48,400 bases of DNA from Phycicoccus sp. Soil802 (lineage in GTDB: Bacteria > Actinomycetota > Actinomycetes > Actinomycetales > Dermatophilaceae), in the NCBI RefSeq assembly GCF_001429605.1, contig NZ_LMSS01000001.1, positions 261,068 through 309,467 on the forward strand, written 5' to 3'. This document shows positions 26,147-33,200 of this stretch, one piece after another. Positions within the stretch are counted from its first letter, which is position 1. Every line of letters begins with the position of its first letter. A program made the position numbers and the translations under genes. The notes below the pieces were generated by a model. It searched no databases, was not told where the DNA came from, and saw only the letters and a program-made list of their open reading frames with translations.

Positions 26147-27265
26147 ATGACCACGGACGAGCGACCCCTCGAGCCCTACGACGGCATCCTGCTGCTGTCC
26201 TTCGGCGGGCCGGAGAAGCCCGAGGACGTGCTGCCGTTCCTGCGCACCGTCACGGCAGGCAAGAACATCCCTGACGAGCGCCTCGAAGAGGTGGGCGAGC
26301 ACTACTACGGCTTCGGCGGCCGCAGCCCCATCAACGACCAGAACCGCGCGCTGCTGGCGGCCCTGCGAGTCGAGCTGGACCGGCGCGGGATCTCGACGCC
26401 GGTGATCTGGGGCAACCGCAACTTCACCCCGTTCACTGCCGAGGCGCTCGCCGAGGCGGCCCGACAGGGTATGCGGCGGCTGGTCACCGTGGTCACGAGC
26501 GCCTACTCCTCCTACTCCTCGTGCCGGCAGTACCGCGAGGACCTCGCCGCCGCGCAGGAGTCGGTGGCCGAGAGCGGCATCGTCATCGAGCTCGACAAGG
26601 TCCGTCCCTACGCCAACCACCCGGGGTTCGCGCGTGCCAACACCCGGTTGGTGACCGACGCCGTGCGAGGAGCCCTGCGGGACGGGGTGGACCGGGAGGG
26701 CATCCGCCTGCTCTTCGTCACGCACTCGATCCCCACGGCGATGGACGACACGTCCGGCCCCGGCGACGAGGACGGCAACGCCTACAGCCACCAGCACATC
26801 GCGCTCGGGGCGGCCATCACCGACGAGGTCAACGCGACCCTCGACACGGACTTCGCCGGCGAGCTGGTGTTCTGCTCGCGGTCGGGACCGCCCTCCCAGC
26901 CGTGGCTCGAGCCAGACGTCAACGACCGGCTCGAGGAGCTCGCCGCCGAGGGCGCCACGACCGTCGTGCTGGCCCCCATCGGCTTCGTGTCGGACCACAT
27001 GGAGGTCGTCTACGACCTCGACACCGAGGCCGCCGCGACGGCAGACCGCCTCGGGCTCCGGCTCGTGCGGGTGCCCACCGTCGGGGTCGACCCCGAGTTC
27101 GTGTCCGGCCTCGTCGACCTCGTGCTCGAACGCGCCGCCCAGGCGCGCGGTGAGGAGCCGGTCGTCCCTGCGTGGCCGGGCCGCGCGCCGATGCCGTCGG
27201 TGTGCGCCCCCGGGTGCTGCCCCAACCTGCGTGCGGCCAAGCCGGCGCTCTGCGGGCGGGACTGA
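26147..27265 (+). CDS. hemH: ferrochelatase (coproporphyrin type expected)
   Basis: A 372-residue heme-biosynthesis enzyme that inserts ferrous iron into the porphyrin. ILLLSFGGPEKPEDVLPFL and HYYGFGGRSPINDQN are N-terminal family motifs; FVTHSIPTAMDD carries the metal-site His. In Actinomycetota the substrate is normally coproporphyrin III. The C-terminal VCAPGCCPNL plus LCGRD, together with an internal SSCRQYRED Cys, fit the ligands of the [2Fe-2S] cluster known in actinobacterial ferrochelatases. The ATG at 26147 starts the conserved sequence. Confidence 0.93.
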   Translation: MTTDERPLEPYDGILLLSFGGPEKPEDVLPFLRTVTAGKNIPDERLEEVGEHYYGFGGRSPINDQNRALLAALRVELDRRGISTPVIWGNRNFTPFTAEALAEAARQGMRRLVTVVTSAYSSYSSCRQYREDLAAAQESVAESGIVIELDKVRPYANHPGFARANTRLVTDAVRGALRDGVDREGIRLLFVTHSIPTAMDDTSGPGDEDGNAYSHQHIALGAAITDEVNATLDTDFAGELVFCSRSGPPSQPWLEPDVNDRLEELAAEGATTVVLAPIGFVSDHMEVVYDLDTEAAATADRLGLRLVRVPTVGVDPEFVSGLVDLVLERAAQARGEEPVVPAWPGRAPMPSVCAPGCCPNLRAAKPALCGRD

Positions 27266-27267
27266 CC

Positions 27268-28149
27268 ATGGACCTCGCGACCCCCGACCTCAGCACCCCC
27301 GACGACGCCACCCTGGAGGGCCTCGAGGCGCTCGCCGTCGAGGTCGCCGTCGAGGCAGGCCGGCTCATCGTCGACGAGCGCCCCCCGAACCTGGGGGTCT
27401 CCAAGACCAAGAGCACCGCGACGGATGTCGTCACCGTGATGGACCAGCGGGCGCAGGACCTGCTGCGGACCCGGCTGCAGGAGGCCCGGCCCCAGGACGG
27501 CTTCCTCGGCGAGGAGGAGGGCGGCACCGACGGGCGTTCGGCGATCACCTGGGTCGTCGACCCCATCGACGGGACCGTCAACTACCTCTACGGCATCCCC
27601 TCGTACTCGGTGTCGGTGGCTGCCGTGGTCGGCGACCCCACGGTCCCCGGAGCCTGGCGACCGGTGGCCGGTGCGGTCTTCAACCCGGTGACGGGCGAGC
27701 TCTTCCGTGCGCGGGCCGGCGGCGGGGCCAGGCTCGAGGGGGGACGGGCGCCGGAGCGCCGCCTCGAGCTCGCTGAGCCGCCGTCCCTGGGCCACGCCCT
27801 GGTGGGCACCGGCTTCGGCTACGACACGGCCCGGCGGCAGTGGCAGGCGACGGTGTTGATGGACGTGCTGCCCGAGGTCCGCGACATCCGCCGGATCGGG
27901 AGCGCCGCCCTCGACATCTGTGCGGTCGCCGCCGGCAGCCTCGACGCCTACTACGAGCGTGGCCTCAACCCGTGGGACATGGCCGCCGCCTGGCTGGTGC
28001 TGGTCGAGGCGGGCGGGGTGTTCTCCGGCCTGGGAGGCGAGCCACCCAGCGACCGGATGGTGGTCGCGGCGGCGCCCACGCTGCATACCGCCCTGCACGA
28101 GGTGGTGCTCCGCGCCGCCGAGCGGGCCGGCACCGACTCGACCCTGTGA
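27268..28149 (+). CDS. inositol monophosphatase family protein
   Basis: A 293-residue magnesium-dependent phosphatase. Metal-binding motifs are FLGEEEGG, VVDPIDGTVNYLYGIP and NPWDMAAAWLVLVEAGG. The family removes phosphate from inositol 1-phosphate and related sugar phosphates. In mycobacteria a SuhB-like member lies near the same gene cluster. It starts two bases after the hemH stop, so the two are cotranscribed. A strong hairpin follows 28 bases after its stop. Confidence 0.9.
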   Translation: MDLATPDLSTPDDATLEGLEALAVEVAVEAGRLIVDERPPNLGVSKTKSTATDVVTVMDQRAQDLLRTRLQEARPQDGFLGEEEGGTDGRSAITWVVDPIDGTVNYLYGIPSYSVSVAAVVGDPTVPGAWRPVAGAVFNPVTGELFRARAGGGARLEGGRAPERRLELAEPPSLGHALVGTGFGYDTARRQWQATVLMDVLPEVRDIRRIGSAALDICAVAAGSLDAYYERGLNPWDMAAAWLVLVEAGGVFSGLGGEPPSDRMVVAAAPTLHTALHEVVLRAAERAGTDSTL

Positions 28150-28177
28150 CGCAGCGGCCACACCCCGCGCAGGAAGG

Positions 28178-28213
28178 AAGCCGGTGTCGGGGCGCTGGCC
28201 CCGGCACCGGCTT
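28178..28213. terminator. bidirectional hairpin terminator
   Basis: Two 16-base arms (28178-28193 and 28198-28213) pair throughout with one G-T wobble and enclose a four-base loop. It separates the convergent inositol phosphatase gene and the 61-residue gene, so it can serve both. There is no T-run, as is common for actinobacterial terminators. Confidence 0.75.
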
Positions 28214-28230
28214 CGTCGTGCAGGTCAGGC

Positions 28231-28416
28231 TCAGGCAGCGTGGTAGTTGCTGAGCTCGGGGATGCGCAGGCCGTGCTCGGAGGCGAGGCGGGCCAGGTTC
28301 TCGAGCTCGGCCTCACGGACGGAGGCGAGGTAGTCGTCGCCGGACTCCTGGGCCTTGCGCAGGGACTGGACGGCGCGGGCTGCGCGCTGGGTGATCTCGG
28401 TGTGGAACTCGGTCAT
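28231..28416 (-). CDS. small conserved-looking protein of unknown function
   Basis: A 61-residue soluble protein beginning MTEFHTEITQRAARAVQSL and ending LRIPELSNYHAA. It is mostly amphipathic helix with alternating Arg/Lys and Glu. A GAGAGGGG ribosome binding site lies upstream of the ATG at 28416, and the gene ends just before a strong hairpin. Both features argue that it is real. I do not recognise the family. Confidence 0.7.
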   Translation of the reverse strand: MTEFHTEITQRAARAVQSLRKAQESGDDYLASVREAELENLARLASEHGLRIPELSNYHAA

Positions 28417-28841
28417 GGTGCACCCCTCTCTTCGTGTGTCAGATGGTCGTTTCACGAGTCGGGTCGGCCGGGCCGGAGGTGAGGACTCTACGGGCTCAGA
28501 CGCCGGAACGGGGACTCGGGGTTGCCCCTCGGGGGTGAATCTTGGGTGAACCCAGACCAGCACTTGGTATGCCGCTGGCGTGCGGACCGGGGTGGCTCGC
28601 CGGTGCCTTGGCGGTGCTTTGGGGGTGCTTTGGCAGTGCTTCGTGGCCACGCGCGGACCGGATCTGGACGCGATGGTGACGTGGCGCCGTGGATAGGGCA
28701 CAATCCCGCCCTGCAGCGGGCACAAAACCGCGGGCACCAGCGTTACACGGGCGAATCGTATTGCCGGGACACCGGCCGATCGTTTTCCCGAGCTTCGGGA
28801 AGACCAAGAACGACGACAGAACAGGGAGAGCGACAGCGACC
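28417..28841 (+). promoter_or_regulatory. 425-base intergenic region upstream of the DUF4193 gene
   Basis: It contains four 11-bp repeats (28602-28645), two copies of GGGCACAA 22 bases apart (28696 and 28718), the small hairpin TGGGTGAACCCA near 28540, and one GTATGCCG (28567). A GGGAG before the DUF4193 ATG is the probable ribosome binding site. I see no gene here; open frames in the region lack protein-like composition. Confidence 0.5.
28602..28645 (+). repeat. four 11-bp direct repeats
   Basis: Units at 28602 (GGTGCCTTGGC), 28613 (GGTGCTTTGGG), 28624 (GGTGCTTTGGC) and 28635 (AGTGCTTCGTG) follow one another without gaps. The 11-bp period places each unit on nearly the same face of the helix, as expected for protein-binding arrays. 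Confidence 0.7.
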
Positions 28842-29141
28842 ATGGCGACTGACTACGACGCGCCGCGCAAGACCGATGACGAGCTGTCCGAGGACTCGAT
28901 CGAGGAGTTGAAGTCCCGCCGCGTCGACAAGAGCGCATCCAGCGTCGACGTCGACGAGACCGAACAGGCCGAAGGCTTCGAGCTGCCCGGTGCGGACCTG
29001 TCCGGCGAAGAGCTTTCGGTGCGGGTCATCCCGCGCCAGTACGACGAGTTCACCTGCTCACGGTGCTTCCTCGTGCACCACCGCAGCCAGCTGGCTTCCG
29101 AGTCCGGCGGCCAGATGGTGTGCCGGGAGTGCGCCGCGTAG
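28842..29141 (+). CDS. DUF4193 domain protein
   Basis: A 99-residue protein. The first two thirds are strongly acidic and probably disordered; the C-terminal part EFTCSRCFLVHHRSQLA...MVCRECAA holds two CxxC pairs, a likely zinc ribbon. It matches the actinobacterial family DUF4193 (M. tuberculosis Rv2699c). The function is unknown. In mycobacteria the neighbour is DUF3093 and then dut; here dut follows directly. Confidence 0.9.
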   Translation: MATDYDAPRKTDDELSEDSIEELKSRRVDKSASSVDVDETEQAEGFELPGADLSGEELSVRVIPRQYDEFTCSRCFLVHHRSQLASESGGQMVCRECAA

Positions 29142-29211
29142 GTGAGCACGGACATGGAGGACGGCAGCGTGGGCACCACGGTGCACGACGCACCTCCTCT
29201 CGACGCAGGGA

Positions 29212-29217
29212 TAGGGT
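29212..29217 (+). promoter_or_regulatory. -10 box of a predicted leaderless dut promoter
   Basis: TAGGGT ends eight bases before the GTG at 29226. The box and spacing equal those of tdk in this window. Confidence 0.5.
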
Positions 29218-29225
29218 CAGTCCAC

Positions 29226-29720
29226 GTGACTGGCCCTTCCCGCGTCCCGACCTCGCCGGTGCCCATCGCGGTCCGGCGGCTCGACCCCGCACTCCCGCTC
29301 CCGTCCTACGCCCACCCGGGCGATGCCGGGGCGGACCTGCACGCTGCCACCGACGTGACGCTCGAGCCGGGGGAGCGGTCCCTGGTCCCCACCGGGGTCG
29401 CGCTCGCGATCCCGGACGGCTGGGTCGGGCTGGTGCACCCCCGGTCCGGACTGGCGGCCAAGCACGGCGTCAGCATCGTGAACGCCCCCGGCACCGTGGA
29501 CTCCGGCTACCGCGGCGAGATCCTCGTCAACCTCGTCAACCTCGATCCCCGCGACGCGTTCACCGTGCGTCGTGGCGACCGCATCGCCCAGCTGGTGGTG
29601 CAACAGGTCGCCCGGGTCGAGTTCCACGAGGTTGATTCGCTCGAAACCACCCCCCGGGGTGACACTGGACATGGTGCCAGTGGTGGCTTCGGCGACCACA
29701 CCCCGACAACGAAGGACTGA
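29226..29720 (+). CDS. dut: dUTP diphosphatase
   Basis: A 164-residue enzyme that hydrolyses dUTP to dUMP, keeping uracil out of DNA and feeding thymidylate synthesis. The five trimeric dUTPase motifs are visible: [47 protein letters not shown] and the C-terminal [10 protein letters not shown]. The GTG at 29226 is chosen for length and for the -10 box eight bases upstream. An in-frame GTG at 29142, directly after the DUF4193 stop, would add 28 residues unlike the family. It leads a tight operon with the next three genes. Confidence 0.92.
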   Translation: MTGPSRVPTSPVPIAVRRLDPALPLPSYAHPGDAGADLHAATDVTLEPGERSLVPTGVALAIPDGWVGLVHPRSGLAAKHGVSIVNAPGTVDSGYRGEILVNLVNLDPRDAFTVRRGDRIAQLVVQQVARVEFHEVDSLETTPRGDTGHGASGGFGDHTPTTKD

Positions 29721-29727
29721 CTCACCA

Positions 29728-30582
<855 letters not shown>

Positions 30583-30588
30583 GACGCC

Positions 30589-31008
30589 ATGGCGATGAAG
30601 CACCTCACCCCCGTCGACCCGCGCACGACGCAGGTCCACAAGTCACCGCTGGCCAAGCTCTCCGAACGCCTCACGAAGACGGTCACCCAGATGGAGGCGG
30701 ACGAGCTCCAGGAGGACGCCGCCCGCATGGGGTGTACGCCGATGTGCGACCTGGAGGATCGACAGGAGGCCACCGTCTCCGGCACCGTGCGCGCGGTCAC
30801 CCTGCGCCCGCGGGTCAACGTGCCCGCGCTGGTCATCGACCTCTACGACGGAAGCCGCACGATCAACCTGGTCTGGCTGGGTCGCCGCACCATCGGCGGC
30901 ATCGAGCCCGGCACCTACCTGCGCGCGCACGGTCGCGTGACCTACACCCGCGGCACGCCGACGATCTTCAACCCGTCCTACGAGATCGTCCCCCTGCGTG
31001 CCCACTGA
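30589..31008 (+). CDS. OB-fold nucleic-acid-binding domain protein
   Basis: A 139-residue protein whose second half is an OB fold: EATVSGTVRAVTLRPRVNVPALVIDLYDGSRTINLVWLGRR in strands, then GTYLRAHGRVTYTRGTPTIFNP. This resembles the RecG wedge-type OB domain and M. tuberculosis Rv2694c. The nucleic acid target is unknown. It starts six bases after the DUF3710 stop and overlaps the start of the next gene by 11 bases. Confidence 0.85.
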   Translation: MAMKHLTPVDPRTTQVHKSPLAKLSERLTKTVTQMEADELQEDAARMGCTPMCDLEDRQEATVSGTVRAVTLRPRVNVPALVIDLYDGSRTINLVWLGRRTIGGIEPGTYLRAHGRVTYTRGTPTIFNPSYEIVPLRAH

Positions 31009-31732
31009 CCCCGCGCCCGACGGTCGCGGGGAGGACCGCCACGACCTCGCGCCCGGCGCCACCGTCGAGGAGCTGATCCGGCACCGCCTGTCCACCGCCC
31101 TGGGCGGCTGGCGCGGTTCGATCGAGACGGCGCTGCCCACCGTGGCGTTCGTCGTCCTGTGGGTCTGGCGCAAGGACCTGACCGTCGCGATCATCGGCTC
31201 GGTCGCCGTGACGGTCGTCCTGGCCGTCGTGCGCCTGGTCCAGCGGCAGAGCCTGCAATACGTGCTCTCGGCCGTCTTCCCCACGGCCATCGCCGCCTTC
31301 TTCGCGCTGCGCAGCGGCAAGGCCGAGGATGCCTTCCTGCCCGGCATCATCTGGAACACCGTGATGCTGGCGGTCGCCCTGGTCTCGGTGGCCCTGCGCT
31401 GGCCGCTGGTGGGCTTCATGGTCGGCGCGGGTGACCCGCGGATGGCCGACGACCCGGTCGGCTGGCACCGCGACCGCGGGCTCGTGCGCGTCTGTCAGCG
31501 GCTGACCCTGGTGCTCGTCGGGCTTTTCATGGTCCGGCTGGTCATCATGGTGCCGCTGTATCTCGCGAGCCAGGTGGCCCTGCTCGGCGTCGCGAAGGTC
31601 GTGCTGGGGTGGCCGCTCTGGCTGGCCGGGATCGGCGTGATGGGCCTCATGCTCGTCAAGGGACACACCCCGCCCGAGCTGGAGGTCGAGCCCGAGGGCT
31701 CGGCTCACTCCTCGCCGCGCGGCACCCTCTGA
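30998..31732 (+). CDS. DUF3159 domain membrane protein
   Basis: A 244-residue membrane protein with about six hydrophobic segments, starting after TVEELIRHRLSTALGGWRGSIETALPTVAFVV. It matches DUF3159 (M. tuberculosis Rv2693c). The function is unknown. The GTG start lies inside the end of the preceding gene, indicating translational coupling. Its last 28 bases overlap the end of the convergent ceoC gene. Confidence 0.85.
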   Translation: MPTDPAPDGRGEDRHDLAPGATVEELIRHRLSTALGGWRGSIETALPTVAFVVLWVWRKDLTVAIIGSVAVTVVLAVVRLVQRQSLQYVLSAVFPTAIAAFFALRSGKAEDAFLPGIIWNTVMLAVALVSVALRWPLVGFMVGAGDPRMADDPVGWHRDRGLVRVCQRLTLVLVGLFMVRLVIMVPLYLASQVALLGVAKVVLGWPLWLAGIGVMGLMLVKGHTPPELEVEPEGSAHSSPRGTL

Positions 31733-32388
31733 CCCGGGCTCAGCATCGCCTCGAGCTCGTCCTCGAACTCCGGCGTCGAGATGAACAGCAGCTCGTCGTG
31801 CGGCTCGAGCGAGTCGTCGCGGCTGGGGGCGATGGGGTGGTCCTCGCGGATGATCCCCACCAGCACGGTCTCGCCCGGGAAGTCGACGTCGCCGACCCGC
31901 TTGCCCGCGTAGGGGCTGTCGGGCGGCAGCGTGAGCTCGACCATGGTCGCCTTGCCCTGCTGGAACTGGAAGATCCGCACGAGGTCGCCGATGCTCACGG
32001 CCTCCTCGACCAGGGCGGTCATCAGCCGTGGGGTCGACACCGCGACGTCCACGCCCCACGCCTCGTCGAACATCCACTCGTTCTTGGGGTTGTTGACGCG
32101 CGCCACGGTGCGCGGCACGCCGAACTCGGTCTTCGCCAGCAGTGAGACGACGAGGTTGACCTTGTCGTCACCGGTCGCGGCGACGACCACGTCGCACTCG
32201 GCCAGCCCGGCCTCGTGCAGCGCGGTGATCTCACAGGCGTCGGCGAGCAGCCAGTTGGCGTCCGGGATCTTGCTGGCCTGGACGTCCTTGCGCTCGCGGT
32301 CCATGAGGAGCACCTGGTGACCGTTGTGCAGCAGCTCGCGGGCGATCGAACGGCCCACGCTGCCTGCACCGGCGATGACGACGCGCAT
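31705..32388 (-). CDS. ceoC: TrkA-type potassium uptake regulator, CeoC-like
   Basis: A 227-residue RCK protein. The Rossmann NAD-binding motif is MRVVIAGAGSVGRSIARELL; a later part (EDELEAM, with AGKRVGDVDFPGETVLVGIIRE) is the TrkA_C domain. These cytoplasmic subunits gate potassium channels and transporters in response to nucleotides. The product is paired with CeoB, 64 bases upstream, as in M. tuberculosis Rv2692/Rv2691. No TrkH-type channel is in the window, but a KimA-like transporter is divergent from ceoB. Confidence 0.88.
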   Translation of the reverse strand: MRVVIAGAGSVGRSIARELLHNGHQVLLMDRERKDVQASKIPDANWLLADACEITALHEAGLAECDVVVAATGDDKVNLVVSLLAKTEFGVPRTVARVNNPKNEWMFDEAWGVDVAVSTPRLMTALVEEAVSIGDLVRIFQFQQGKATMVELTLPPDSPYAGKRVGDVDFPGETVLVGIIREDHPIAPSRDDSLEPHDELLFISTPEFEDELEAMLSPGQRVPRGEE

Positions 32389-32397
32389 CTTGGTTCC

Positions 32398-32458
32398 TTC
32401 GTGCTCAGGGTTCGTAGTGCTCAGTGTTCGTGGTGCTCGGTGGGCGTGCTGCTCATTG
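32398..32458 (-). repeat. 16-bp imperfect repeats between ceoB and ceoC
   Basis: Three adjacent 16-base units, TTCGTAGTGCTCAGTG (32411), TTCGTGGTGCTCGGTG (32427) and GGCGTGCTGCTCATTG (32443), are preceded by a 13-base partial copy at 32398. They fill the whole gap between the ceoB stop and the ceoC ribosome binding region. Confidence 0.7.
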
Positions 32459-33121
32459 GTCGGTCACTGCGGGCGGTCCGTCGAGCGTGCGCTCGACGGA
32501 GGGCAGCTCGGCCGCCAGGGCGGCCAGGTGGAGCAGGTCACCCTCCTGGAAGACGCTGTCCGCGGCGGGGAGCGTGGCCACACCCAGGCGGGTCAGGTAT
32601 GCCGCGCGGGCCCCGGTGGCCTCCTCGAGCTCGGTGAGGCGTCGGCCGACCCAACCGGGGTTGACGGTCACCTCCGCGATCACGACGTTGCCCGACGGGT
32701 CGACGAGCTCGGGCACGTGGCCCTGCGGGAGCAGCCGCCGCATCATCTGGTCGGCGGTCCACTTCACCGTGGCGACGGTGGGGATGCCGAGCCGCTGGTA
32801 GACCTCGGCGCGGCCGGGGTCGTAGATGCGGGCGACGACGTGCTCGACGCCGAACGTCTCGCGCGCCACCCGGGCCGCGAGGATGTTGGAGTTGTCACCA
32901 CTGGAGACGGCCGCGAAGGCGTAGGCGTCCTGGATGCCCGCCTCGTGCAGGGTGTCGCGGTCGAACCCGACCCCCGTCACCCGTCGCCCCTCGAAGCTGG
33001 ACCCGAGGCGGCGGAACGCCGACTCCTCCTGGTCGATGATCGCGACGTCGTGGCCCTGGCTCTCGAGGCTGTGCGCGAGGGAGGAACCCACCCGGCCGCA
33101 GCCCATGATGACGAAATGCAC
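32453..33121 (-). CDS. ceoB: TrkA-type potassium uptake regulator, CeoB-like
   Basis: A 222-residue RCK protein. HFVIMGCGRVGSSLAHSLESQGHDVAIID is the NAD-binding Rossmann start, followed by GDNSNILAARVARETFGVEHVVARIYDP. The C-terminal TrkA_C domain spans about residues 140-215. The GTG at 33121 begins directly at the Rossmann fold and has a -10 box TAGCGT seven bases upstream, so the message is predicted to be leaderless. It is divergent from the KimA-like transporter gene. Confidence 0.88.
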   Translation of the reverse strand: MHFVIMGCGRVGSSLAHSLESQGHDVAIIDQEESAFRRLGSSFEGRRVTGVGFDRDTLHEAGIQDAYAFAAVSSGDNSNILAARVARETFGVEHVVARIYDPGRAEVYQRLGIPTVATVKWTADQMMRRLLPQGHVPELVDPSGNVVIAEVTVNPGWVGRRLTELEEATGARAAYLTRLGVATLPAADSVFQEGDLLHLAALAAELPSVERTLDGPPAVTDQ

Positions 33122-33128
33122 GACGCCG

Positions 33129-33134
33129 ACGCTA
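33129..33134 (-). promoter_or_regulatory. -10 box of a predicted leaderless ceoB promoter
   Basis: TAGCGT on the minus strand, seven bases before the GTG of ceoB. The kimA-like gene has its own -10 box 53 bases away on the other strand, so both genes share a short divergent control region. Confidence 0.5.
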
Positions 33135-33187
33135 CACCGCGCCGTCCCACGGCTGCAGGGCGCCGCGCAGCCGTGGATACCGCGCCC

Positions 33188-33193
33188 TAGAGT
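33188..33193 (+). promoter_or_regulatory. -10 box of a predicted leaderless promoter of the KimA-like gene
   Basis: TAGAGT ends seven bases before the GTG at 33201. No ribosome binding site is present between them. Confidence 0.5.
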
Positions 33194-33200
33194 GTTGGCC

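Noticed and set aside
28689-28841. N-terminal extension of the DUF4193 protein
   Set aside because: The family begins at the ATG at 28842 with MATDYDAPR; the upstream sequence holds repeats and leader signals.
29142-29225. Longer dUTPase start at GTG 29142
   Set aside because: The added 28 residues are unlike the family, and a -10 box lies between the two starts.
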